From Ignatzschineria rhizosphaerae (GTDB lineage: Bacteria > Pseudomonadota > Gammaproteobacteria > Cardiobacteriales > Wohlfahrtiimonadaceae): a DNA stretch of 64,000 nt. The stretch spans positions 1,608,501 through 1,672,500 of the forward strand of contig NZ_CP093379.1 in NCBI RefSeq assembly GCF_022655595.1, given 5' to 3'. Shown one piece after another: positions 43,522-51,715 of the stretch. The translations under genes were made by a program, and so were the position numbers. Numbering within the stretch: the first letter of the stretch is position 1; each line of letters opens with the position of its first letter. Below the pieces are notes generated by a model. That model made no database searches. It was given only the letters and a program-made list of their open reading frames with translations, and was not told where the DNA came from.

Positions 43522-44972
43522 AGTAGAGAGAGAGAGTTCACCCCTGTGATCTGACTAATAAACATTAACGTCACCGGCATAAATGAGAGCGCAAATGCCC
43601 AAAAGAGACGATTCCAACGAAGAGGCTCATCTTCAATATTTCGCTGCACGACCGCTGCTAAAATATAAGACATAGAATCAAAGGTGGTTGCTGTAAAGAT
43701 AATGGCTAAAATCGTAAACAATCCAATAATTACTGGGGAAAATGGTAAGGAATCGAGCATTGCATAAATCGCAGCGGTATCCCCTTGCGATTGTAAAATC
43801 GCCACTAGATCAACCTCCCCCGATAATTGCAGATGTAGACCGTAATTTCCTAAAATAAAGAAGAAAAAAGCACAGCCTAAAGAACCAAGTGTAATACTAC
43901 CGGCAATCATATTTCGGATCGTACGACCCCTAGAGACTCTTGCAATAAAAAGACCAATCGTTGGTGCAAAAACTAGCCACCAAGCCCAATAAAATATAGT
44001 CCAATCTTGGGGGAAATTAGATTCTGGAAAGCCATCTAATCCACCAAATGGCTCTGTCCAAGTAGCCATGGAGAAGAAATTATCAAACATCAACCCAATT
44101 GATGCAATACTCGTATTCATAATAAAGACCGTAGGTCCTACAATAAATACAAAGAGTAATAAAATGACAGCGCCCCAAATCGTGACATTACTTAAAAATT
44201 GAATGCCGCGCTTTAAACCCGCATAGGCGGAATAAGCAAAAATAATGGTTGTCACAAGTAAGACGATCACTTGTGTTTGAATATTAATTGGCAATCCAAA
44301 GAGCTTATGGAGCCCTTCTGTAATTAAAGGTGATGCTAAGCCAAGACTTGTCGCTCCTCCACCTAAAATGCCAAATATAAAGAGGATATCAATCGTTTTT
44401 CCCAAATAACTATTACTATGCTTTTCCCCTAAAACAGGCTTTAACGCTACCGAGATCTTTAGAACAGGCTCTTTACGAACATAGAAAAAGTAAGCAATAG
44501 GAATTGCCGGCACAAGATAGATCGCCCAAGCAATTAATCCCCAATGAAACATCCCATAAGTTGATGCCCATGCAATCGCCTCATGACTACCAGACTCTAT
44601 ATTAAAAGGGGGTGTAATATAATAATAAGCCCACTCAATACTTCCTAAGTAGAGAATGCTTGCGCCAATACCACTACTAAAAAGCATCGCTCCCCAAGAT
44701 GGCGTACTAAATTCTGGCTCACAATTTTCTTCACCCAGTTTGATATAACCAATATCACTAAAGAAAATATAGATCAGAAAAAAGAGCGCTGCCAAGCCCA
44801 TTAATAAATAGAAAATCCCAAATTTATTTGTAACAAAATCCTTTGCTTGAGAGATCCAAACATCTCCTGCTTCTGGCCAAATAATCAGAGGGATTACAAC
44901 AAGTAATAATAAGAATATTGCACCAAAAAACGTATAAGAATCGATTAACTTCCAATTGAGTATTTTCTTCAC
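43500..44972 (-). CDS. BCCT-family betaine/choline/carnitine transporter, frameshifted near the C-terminus
   Basis: A 490-residue frame covering about 11 of 12 helices. Family strings: FSSGIGASILYLGSIEWAYY near residue 100, GMFHWGLIAWAIYLVPA near 140 and TIFYWAWWLVFAPTIGLFIA then RVSRGRTIRNMI in the second half. BCCT proteins take up betaine, choline or carnitine, some by sodium or proton symport, some by exchange. After ITGVNSLS the frame runs to LLCKQHPL and a stop because of a (CT)6 tract. GTG is the start, with weak AAAGG upstream. The missing end contains helix 12 and the cytoplasmic tail. Confidence 0.85.
   Translation of the reverse strand: MKKILNWKLIDSYTFFGAIFLLLLVVIPLIIWPEAGDVWISQAKDFVTNKFGIFYLLMGLAALFFLIYIFFSDIGYIKLGEENCEPEFSTPSWGAMLFSSGIGASILYLGSIEWAYYYITPPFNIESGSHEAIAWASTYGMFHWGLIAWAIYLVPAIPIAYFFYVRKEPVLKISVALKPVLGEKHSNSYLGKTIDILFIFGILGGGATSLGLASPLITEGLHKLFGLPINIQTQVIVLLVTTIIFAYSAYAGLKRGIQFLSNVTIWGAVILLLFVFIVGPTVFIMNTSIASIGLMFDNFFSMATWTEPFGGLDGFPESNFPQDWTIFYWAWWLVFAPTIGLFIARVSRGRTIRNMIAGSITLGSLGCAFFFFILGNYGLHLQLSGEVDLVAILQSQGDTAAIYAMLDSLPFSPVIIGLFTILAIIFTATTFDSMSYILAAVVQRNIEDEPLRWNRLFWAFALSFMPVTLMFISQITGVNSLSLLCKQHPL
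43525..43536 (-). repeat. (CT)6 dinucleotide tract inside the BCCT gene
   Basis: Six CT units on the coding strand between the codons for Val-Asn and Thr-Leu-Gln-Thr. Loss of one unit restores the full transporter frame, so the tract is a candidate slippage site. Confidence 0.7.
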
Positions 44973-45164
44973 ATTTAGCTTTTAACCTTTGATAAAAAAC
45001 ACTAATCCATGTTAGCACACTGATTTTTTATTCCTATCTTCCTTAGTATCATTCAGATTAAAACGTCCTTTACATCACTTTAGAGTATTAAGATCTTCCT
45101 ATAAAAAAGGGGGCATCTCTTAAAGATCCCCCCTTTTCCCACTTACGGGATCTATTCAATCTTG

Positions 45165-46379
45165 CTACATAAATCTTGTTGCCACTAAATAGATAATGGT
45201 TCCAGCATAGTTACCGATCACATATCCAACCGTACCAATTACTAAAATAGGACCGACTAAAGTTCTCCAGCCCTTACTAATAGCCATCGCAGCGGCCGTT
45301 GTAGGACCTCCAACGTTTGCGTTACAGACCAGTAATATCTCTTCTAAAGTAAATTTAAAGAGCTTACCGAACACTAAGCTAACAATAAGGTTAATCAACA
45401 TAATCATCACCACAAATAGTAGTAATAATGGCGCATTTTGTATAATCATCGGGATAGATGCAGGGATTCCAATCACTACAAAAAAGAGATAGACCATATA
45501 AGTCCCTAACTCTTGGCTACCATTTAACTTTTGGAAGGGTTTTTGAAATAAGAAGATTACGATAAATGTTAAAGTAGTTAAGATCAGATAAGGGTCTGTA
45601 ATAAAACTGACTAAAATCTCTAAAGCAAGGTTATCAATCATTGAACGAAGCGGTTTTAACCACGCCGCTAAAGTAAATGAAATCCCCACAATTAAAAGCG
45701 AAGCACCCATATTAATGGCAATATCTTTTAAAGAGATATTTCGTGGTTGCCAGTAGCTTGCGGCAAGATTTTCATCACTGTCATTGACATTTTTTTCCAC
45801 CTCATCAATATACGGCGTTTTAAAGCGCTTACGAAACCAACTCATGGCAGAAATGGTTAAAAGGACAATAAAATAGAGCGCCATGATAAGATTATCCGCC
45901 ACAATCGTTGATGCGACCATATCTTTTGTCGGTTCAAGCTTTGCAGTCATTGCCGCAAAGTTTACGCCTCCCCCAATATAAGATGCACCAATCATCCCAC
46001 TAATTTTATCAAGCTCTGGGATGACATTTTTGAAGGTAAAAAAGGCAATAAAGGCCCCTAACATTGTCCCGATAGAGCTTAATAAAAAGATAAAGAGTAA
46101 TCGGCGACTCTCTGTAAAAATACTTTTTACATTCACTTGGAATAAAAGGAGAGGGATAGCGATAGGAACAACATAAGCCCAAACCATATCGTAAACAGCG
46201 GCATCTGTGGGAATAATTTTAAAACTAGAAAAACTAATAGCAATAATCAGCGCAATCACAGCTCCAGGAACTTTTGCAGACCACTTATAGCGCTGCTCAA
46301 TAATAATTGATGCTGATGCTGCTACAAATAAAAATGCCAATAGCAGCCATGTTTGATCGGCAGATATTAATGTATTCAT
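45165..46379 (-). CDS. DUF819-family membrane protein (YjcL-like)
   Basis: A 404-residue membrane protein with about 10-12 helices. VPGAVIALIIAI near residue 37, SYIGGGVNFAAMTAKL near 133, and the C-terminal LLVCNANVGGPTTAAAMAIS and GTVGYVIGNYAGT are typical of DUF819 transport-like proteins. The paired glycine-rich half-helices suggest a secondary transporter. It lies directly downstream of, and probably cotranscribed with, a VanX-like dipeptidase gene (69 bases), so it may import the dipeptide or carry its products (inference). Confidence 0.85.
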   Translation of the reverse strand: MNTLISADQTWLLLAFLFVAASASIIIEQRYKWSAKVPGAVIALIIAISFSSFKIIPTDAAVYDMVWAYVVPIAIPLLLFQVNVKSIFTESRRLLFIFLLSSIGTMLGAFIAFFTFKNVIPELDKISGMIGASYIGGGVNFAAMTAKLEPTKDMVASTIVADNLIMALYFIVLLTISAMSWFRKRFKTPYIDEVEKNVNDSDENLAASYWQPRNISLKDIAINMGASLLIVGISFTLAAWLKPLRSMIDNLALEILVSFITDPYLILTTLTFIVIFLFQKPFQKLNGSQELGTYMVYLFFVVIGIPASIPMIIQNAPLLLLFVVMIMLINLIVSLVFGKLFKFTLEEILLVCNANVGGPTTAAAMAISKGWRTLVGPILVIGTVGYVIGNYAGTIIYLVATRFM

Positions 46380-46448
46380 CTCCCTCTTCTCCTTTTTATA
46401 AATTGTTATAAATTGTTATTCATCCTGAACTGTCTCAATGATTAAGGT

Positions 46449-47189
46449 TCACGATGACTTTTTTACATCCTTAATATCCGTAATACCATAAAATGCCTTA
46501 TTTTCGGTGTAATACCCCCAAAGCTGATTGCCAAAATCAAAATGCCACCATTCAGAAGGCAGATTACTAAAACCAACAGACCTCATCCCATGAATGAGAA
46601 GGCGGCGATTATCACGAATCTGTCTTGTCTCTAAATCATCACTCTCTTCAAAGTAATGACTCCAAGAAGCTTCATCCATCGCATCAAAACTTGTTCCCAT
46701 ATCTAGTTCTTGATTAGACGCCACATCAAATAGCGTTAAATCGATAGATCCCCCCGTTAAATGTGGGCTAGGCGCCATTGGATCTTGGCTTGGTTTTGCC
46801 ACAAACTGATTTAGAATCTCATCAATCTGCGCATCATTAAAATTGGGATATTCAACGACTAAGTTGTCTCTAAAATCGTGTCGTAATGCTGCTTGAACCG
46901 CGATGGGTCTCCAAGCATCTAAGACTAAAATCCCGAGGTTTTCAGGTAACTTTTCCAATAGTTGATAGAGTTTTTCTAAGATGGATTCTCGGGTATAAAC
47001 AGGCAATAGTGCCCCTGCAATATGGTCATGATAATAAGCAGAATAAACACTTAAACGAGCACTTGGCTTAATCTCCACTAAAGCTTCATGGCTTAATACA
47101 TTCTTTGTATCAATTAAAACTTCCCGTACTTTTTCCCACATCAAATCGCTATTTTTGACTGGCTTTTGAAGCCACTCCTGCGCACTCAT
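46449..47189 (-). CDS. D-alanyl-D-alanine dipeptidase-like protein (VanX/M15D)
   Basis: A 246-residue metallopeptidase of family M15D. Zinc ligands appear in the expected order: histidine and aspartate in SPHLTGGSIDLTLFD (near residue 125) and histidine in EWWHFDFGNQ (near 215), with the catalytic Glu in SEWWH. LVLDAWRPIAVQAALR near residue 88 holds the conserved arginine. No signal peptide, so it acts in the cytosol on D-Ala-D-Ala or another dipeptide. AGGGGAA precedes the ATG at 47189. No vancomycin-resistance genes are near; the partner is a DUF819 protein, suggesting peptide catabolism. Confidence 0.9.
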   Translation of the reverse strand: MSAQEWLQKPVKNSDLMWEKVREVLIDTKNVLSHEALVEIKPSARLSVYSAYYHDHIAGALLPVYTRESILEKLYQLLEKLPENLGILVLDAWRPIAVQAALRHDFRDNLVVEYPNFNDAQIDEILNQFVAKPSQDPMAPSPHLTGGSIDLTLFDVASNQELDMGTSFDAMDEASWSHYFEESDDLETRQIRDNRRLLIHGMRSVGFSNLPSEWWHFDFGNQLWGYYTENKAFYGITDIKDVKKSS

Positions 47190-47342
47190 ACGCTTCCCCT
47201 GTGATTTTTTATTATTAATGATCCCCAACATTGTGGTGATTTGTGACTAAAGTTTAAAACGATTTACAAAAACTAGCAATGCTTACATGACAAACTCTTT
47301 TCATGCGCGAACCGCTCTCCACTTTTACTAAGCACTCACCTA

Positions 47343-47379
47343 CAAAAAAGCCCCTAAACTTCATGTTTAGAGGCTTTTC
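47343..47379 (-). terminator. Rho-independent terminator of the amidohydrolase gene
   Basis: AAAGCCCCTAAAC / GTTTAGAGGCTTT (one mismatch) with a T-run on the minus strand, about 105 bases beyond the stop at 47485. Confidence 0.8.
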
Positions 47380-47484
47380 ATTTACTTTATCATCATTATA
47401 TACTGCTGAATGGAGTCAATATTACATAGGGATGTAATGCTCCTACCTTACCCTCAATGCCTTTAGTGTGTGTCTTTACAAGGC

Positions 47485-48522
47485 TTAAACACGAGCATAA
47501 GGCTCTAAACCTAATACCATACGACCATTTTTTGTGGCGATATTAATGGCTTCTTCAAGGTTTGTATAGCGGCAACCTGTAATAAGAAGTTTTAACTCCT
47601 CCCACATATCCCCATCACTAAATGGGAGCATGTAATCTGCGATATTATCCGTTCCTACAGCGACAGGAACTCCTGCTTTTGCAAGTTCATCGGCAGGTGT
47701 GATCGCATTACGTGTTGGCCCTTGCTCTTCACGACGAGGGCTATCAATCCATGCAAATGGACAAGCAATCACCATCATTTGTGCTTTGAGCATTTTCTCA
47801 TAAAGCATTTGACGATAGGCTTCATCATGCGCCGTAATAGAGATACTATGGATCGCCACAACTCTTCCTTCCATACCATGCTCGATTGTTTTATCAGCAA
47901 CTAACTCTGTCTCTTTCTCTTCTTTAGAGTTAAATTGGTCAACGTGAACATGAACCATTTTTCCTTGCGATTTAGCCGTTTGTAATAAGACATCCATATG
48001 AACGGCATCCATTCCTTCTCCATGATCACGTAAATCACGGCGAGGAAGACCGCCGATAATATCAACCTTATCAGCACCTTTATCAAACCAGTAACGCGCT
48101 TCTTTATCGATCACCCCTTTTAAGGTTTGATTCACAAGTTTAATGGTAATATCTTTCTCGTAATTAAGACGCGCACGAAGTGCTGCATTAATTGCACGCT
48201 CTTCAGCAATTGGGTCAACGTCAATAAAGCTACCCACAGCGGTAACACCTTGCTCGATCATACGCTCAATCCCCATAGAGAAATGGCGATAATAATCTTC
48301 CTCTGTCATATTTGCTTTAATACGATCAAGCGTGTCCCATTTTTCAATTAATGTTTGTGTTTGATAAACCTCAAAGCCCGCATAGTCAATAGTAAAAGCA
48401 CGGTCACCATGCATATGCGCATTGACCCAACCACCATTTTTTTTAATATTATTTAATAAATAAGCTTTTAAACTTCTAGTGTCCGTGTAAATACGATGTT
48501 CTTTAGCGATTAATGTGCTCAT
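47485..48522 (-). CDS. Amidohydrolase-superfamily protein, cytosine-deaminase-like
   Basis: A 345-residue metal-dependent hydrolase. The HxH metal site is in WVNAHMHGDRAFTID (near residue 36), followed by VHVHVDQFNS (near 195), AIHSIS (near 228) and the catalytic aspartate in VAVGTDNIADYM (near 298), the order seen in cytosine deaminase and related enzymes. The substrate, a cyclic amide, pterin or purine/pyrimidine-like compound, is not determined. AAGGAAA precedes the ATG. Upstream is a 39-codon leader ORF ending in a terminator hairpin, so expression is probably set by attenuation. Confidence 0.85.
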   Translation of the reverse strand: MSTLIAKEHRIYTDTRSLKAYLLNNIKKNGGWVNAHMHGDRAFTIDYAGFEVYQTQTLIEKWDTLDRIKANMTEEDYYRHFSMGIERMIEQGVTAVGSFIDVDPIAEERAINAALRARLNYEKDITIKLVNQTLKGVIDKEARYWFDKGADKVDIIGGLPRRDLRDHGEGMDAVHMDVLLQTAKSQGKMVHVHVDQFNSKEEKETELVADKTIEHGMEGRVVAIHSISITAHDEAYRQMLYEKMLKAQMMVIACPFAWIDSPRREEQGPTRNAITPADELAKAGVPVAVGTDNIADYMLPFSDGDMWEELKLLITGCRYTNLEEAINIATKNGRMVLGLEPYARV

Positions 48523-48595
48523 AGTTTTTCCTTTTTTTTAAATTTATTAAACAGCGGCAAGGTTGATTGCTTTTTTTACGCAAAAAAAAATAGGC

Positions 48596-48624
48596 AAAAA
48601 AAAACCTCCATTACAAATGGAGGT
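48596..48624 (-). terminator. Attenuator hairpin in the amidohydrolase leader
   Basis: ACCTCCAT / ATGGAGGT with a 5-base loop and eight or more T's on the minus strand. It lies about 75 bases before the amidohydrolase start and overlaps the stop codon of the upstream small ORF. Confidence 0.8.
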
Positions 48625-48730
48625 CTCTTTTCGTAAATTTTTTAATAGTAATAGAATCAAAAGAAATAGCGAAACGTCGTTGCATAGTGACGTTTTTTTT
48701 CATTCGTGATGTGCCATGATGCTGGGTCAT
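48611..48730 (-). CDS. Candidate leader peptide (39 aa) of the amidohydrolase gene
   Basis: ATG at 48730 is preceded by AAAGGAAATAGACG. The peptide starts MTQHHGTSRMKKNVTMQRRF and ends KKFTKRDLHL. Its TAA (48613-48611) falls in the loop and first base of the 3' arm of a rho-independent terminator, so a ribosome finishing translation would block hairpin formation. A second inverted repeat, AAACGTC / GACGTTT, lies inside the ORF (48695-48672). It resembles a cis-acting leader peptide; I do not recognise it as a described family. Confidence 0.6.
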   Translation of the reverse strand: MTQHHGTSRMKKNVTMQRRFAISFDSITIKKFTKRDLHL

Positions 48731-48897
48731 CGTCTATTTCCTTTTATCAGATTCCAAACAAACGAGTACATTCTAGGCGCTAAAAAAAAATTTGCAATCT
48801 TTTCTTGAAATTTCTTAATTTTATCGTTTTTTATCACAATAAAGCTCAGCCTTTTTAAAAGAGATAAAGCCAGATAACCGGATACTTTTATCTTATT

Positions 48898-49770
48898 TTA
48901 ACGACGTGTATTAGGCTGATTACCCCAATTTAATTTCTCTCTTAAAATAGAGAAATAGTGATAATCTTCTGAGTGAACTAAGGTTAATAAATGCTCAGAA
49001 GGCTCAATCGTTAATCGCTCTTCATTAGCTAACGTAAATAACTCTTGTCCATCACAGGTAACATTCACCGGTGTTTTCTCACGATCACTTGTCACCACTT
49101 CAACCTTACAATTAGCAGGAATCACTAAAGGGCGATGGCTAAAAGTATGAGGACAAATAGGAGAGATCACTATCGCAGGTAATGACGGATACATAATCGG
49201 CCCCCCCGTGGAGAGTGAATAAGCCGTTGAACCCGTTGGGGTTGCAAGAATAAGTCCATCAGCACGATAGGTTGAAAGATAATGGTCATTGACATAAACA
49301 TCTATCTCAATCAGACGTGAAAGCTCTGTTTTATGAATCACCACATCGTTCATTGCAAATGAGCGAAACTCATTATCAATTTTTGCTTTTAATAAAAAAC
49401 GCTCTTCCAGTTTTAATTGACCATCTAAAATTTCTGATAATCGTGTATGGAGCGCTCTTTGATCAATATCTGTTAAAAATCCTAATCTTCCTAAATTAAC
49501 ACCAAGCACCGGAATATTAAGTTGATGAACTTTACGAGCAATCCCTAAAAAAGTTCCATCTCCCCCAAAAGCGATAATTAAATCAGATGAAGCAATCTCC
49601 TTCATAATTGTTTCAGGATAAGTTAACGCTAAGCGATATTCTAAATTATCGACTTCAAAATAGGAGACACCGCGCTCATCCATAATATCTTTGGTACGCA
49701 AGACAGCTTCTTGAACCTCTTTCGATTCCTTATTACTGAGAATTAACGCGATTTTTTGAAATTTTTTCAT
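48898..49770 (-). CDS. nadK: NAD kinase
   Basis: A 290-residue ATP-NAD kinase that phosphorylates NAD to NADP in the cytosol. The GGDG motif is in IIAFGGDGTFLGIARKV (near residue 67), the NE/D-type motif in SFAMNDVVIHK (near 140) and the glycine-rich GLILATPTGSTAYSLSTGGP (near 173). The start has no strong ribosome binding site. Length is normal. It stands alone between two long intergenic regions. Confidence 0.96.
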   Translation of the reverse strand: MKKFQKIALILSNKESKEVQEAVLRTKDIMDERGVSYFEVDNLEYRLALTYPETIMKEIASSDLIIAFGGDGTFLGIARKVHQLNIPVLGVNLGRLGFLTDIDQRALHTRLSEILDGQLKLEERFLLKAKIDNEFRSFAMNDVVIHKTELSRLIEIDVYVNDHYLSTYRADGLILATPTGSTAYSLSTGGPIMYPSLPAIVISPICPHTFSHRPLVIPANCKVEVVTSDREKTPVNVTCDGQELFTLANEERLTIEPSEHLLTLVHSEDYHYFSILREKLNWGNQPNTRR

Positions 49771-50157
49771 TTTCTATGGTATTGTGACTTGTTTATAGTG
49801 GTTCATAGCATAGCACGTAACTTTTAGCTTAAAAGTTCTTATTTGCCATTTTATGATGCTATCTATAAAAAAACTGTCATTAGCCTAATATCTTCCTTTA
49901 AGATTTCACTCACTCTCTAACAAAATAGGAAATCCTCTTCCCTTACCTAATTATAGAGTAGGGTTTATCTCTCTTTTTAGAAAGTTAGCGAGAGCCTCCA
50001 GGAAGCGTATTGTTTTTAACCTAATCAATCAAGATATCTCCAGTTTATATTGAGAAGAAAATTGATTTAGATAAAAAATGACAGAAACGTACAAGCCATT
50101 CTCTCTTCACAGAGTAGAAGTTCCCTTAAACTACGCTAAATGAATATTGGAGGTATA
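49771..50157 (+). other. Long intergenic leader before the NhaD-type antiporter
   Basis: A 387-base non-coding stretch. Most is AT-rich, but GTTAGCGAGAGCCTCCAGGA near 49984-50003 is a GC-richer island in the probable 5' untranslated region. It could belong to a structured leader, for example an ion-sensing one, but I cannot draw a convincing fold by eye. No ORF or terminator is evident. Confidence 0.25.
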
Positions 50158-51579
50158 ATGCGTAAAGCCCTTTTTTTTCTACTTAGCATAAGCATGGTCC
50201 CAGGCCTTGCCTTTGCTGGAGGCGAGCTCTCATTTGATGGTCAAGACCTCTCTTTGCTTTGGTCTATTCCTTTCATCGGTATTATCCTATCGATTGCAAT
50301 CTTTCCACTTATTGCCCCGACAACTTGGGAAAATCATTATGGGAAAATTGTAGCAGCTTGGACGGTACTATTCTTTGTCCCTCTCTTTTTTACTTATGAT
50401 CTAAGTATCACCACCAATATCTTCGCGCATGCTTTAATCGAAGAATATATTCCCTTTATTTTACTTTTATTAGTTCTCTTTGCCGCATCAGGTGGGATTC
50501 ATATTTCAGGTAACTTAGTTGCAAGCCCGAAATTTAACGTCTCTATCTTAGCAATTGGAACGATTTTAGCTTCAGTAATGGGAACAACTGGTGCTGCGAT
50601 GCTCCTTATTCGCCCGATCTTATCGGCAAATAAAAATCGTAAACATCGTATGCATATTCCCATCTTCTTTATTTTCTTAGTGGCGAATATTGGGGGCGGT
50701 TTAACACCTTTAGGGGATCCACCACTTTTCCTTGGCTTCTTAAATGGCGTTGATTTCTTCTGGACTTTGCAACATATGTTCTTACCAGTTTTAATCTTCT
50801 CTATCATCTTGTTAGCAATTTTTTATGTGATTGATAGCTTCTATTTTAAGAAAGAAAATATCGCAAAATCAGATGAGAAAACAACTGTCGTCATCGTTGG
50901 AAAACAGAACTTCCTTATTATTCTTGGCGTTTTATTTGGCATTATTATGTCAGGAATCTGGATTCCGGGAATTACTTGGGATGTCTTTGGTGTTGAAGTT
51001 CATATTGAAAACGTCTTACGAGACCTCTTCTTTATCTTCTTAACATTTGTTTCCCTTAAGATCACATCGAAAAAAATCCGCACAGATAATAACTTCAATT
51101 GGCATCCTATTGTGGAAGTGGCAAAAATCTTTGCCGGTATTTTCTTAACAATTGTGCCAGTTATTACGATGTTAGAAGCTGGAAGAAATGGTGCATTTAG
51201 CAGTATCGTGGAAATTACCCACACAGATGCAGGTGAACCTATTAACGTGGTTTACTTCTGGGTCACAACTGTACTCTCTGCATTCTTAGATAATGCGCCA
51301 ACATACCTAGTATTCTTTAAAATGGCCGGCGCTCAAGCCCCTGAAGGCATTGCTGCTGCTGATTACCTTATGAATGGTATTCCGGCAACCCTTCTAGCGA
51401 TTTCGATGGGTACCGTATTTACAGGTCCATTAACTTATATCGGGAACGCACCGAACTTCATGGTGAAAGCAATGGCTGAACAAGAAGGCATTAAAATGCC
51501 CTCATTCTTTGGCTATATGTTCATTGCGATGATCGTGTTAATCCCCGTCTATATTCTTCTAAACATTATCTTCTTGTAA
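50158..51579 (+). CDS. nhaD: Na+/H+ antiporter, NhaD type
   Basis: A 473-residue membrane protein. An N-terminal signal-like segment (MRKALFFLLSISMVPGLAFA) is followed by about 12 helices. Conserved NhaD strings include LFAASGGIHISGNL near residue 115, GTTGAAMLLIRPIL near 142, NIGGGLTPLGDPPLFLGFL near 180 and the second-half FLDNAPTYLVFF and TYIGNAPNFMVKA. NhaD exchanges internal Na+ or Li+ for protons at the inner membrane. The ATG at 50158 follows GGAGG by three bases plus spacer. Terminator directly downstream. Confidence 0.92.
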   Translation: MRKALFFLLSISMVPGLAFAGGELSFDGQDLSLLWSIPFIGIILSIAIFPLIAPTTWENHYGKIVAAWTVLFFVPLFFTYDLSITTNIFAHALIEEYIPFILLLLVLFAASGGIHISGNLVASPKFNVSILAIGTILASVMGTTGAAMLLIRPILSANKNRKHRMHIPIFFIFLVANIGGGLTPLGDPPLFLGFLNGVDFFWTLQHMFLPVLIFSIILLAIFYVIDSFYFKKENIAKSDEKTTVVIVGKQNFLIILGVLFGIIMSGIWIPGITWDVFGVEVHIENVLRDLFFIFLTFVSLKITSKKIRTDNNFNWHPIVEVAKIFAGIFLTIVPVITMLEAGRNGAFSSIVEITHTDAGEPINVVYFWVTTVLSAFLDNAPTYLVFFKMAGAQAPEGIAAADYLMNGIPATLLAISMGTVFTGPLTYIGNAPNFMVKAMAEQEGIKMPSFFGYMFIAMIVLIPVYILLNIIFL

Positions 51580-51604
51580 GATTTTGTAAGAAGAGCCTAT
51601 GGAC

Positions 51605-51638
51605 AAAAGAAAGCGCTAGATTTTCTAGCGCTTTCTTG
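51605..51638 (+). terminator. Rho-independent terminator of the antiporter gene
   Basis: AAGAAAGCGCTAGA / TCTAGCGCTTTCTT perfect 14-bp stem, 26 bases after the stop. Confidence 0.9.
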
Positions 51639-51715
51639 TAATATTTATAAGCTGATCCCATTACGATGGTGATCATTATAATCGGACTTATAATTCATAA
51701 GGCAGGATAAATTAA

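Noticed and set aside
46449-47189. Vancomycin-resistance locus
   Set aside because: Only a VanX-like dipeptidase is present; no D-Ala-D-Lac ligase, VanH dehydrogenase or VanRS genes are near, and the organism looks Gram-negative.
51640-51715. Lysine riboswitch before aspartate kinase
   Set aside because: The space between the upstream terminator and the start codon is under 80 bases, too short for this riboswitch.
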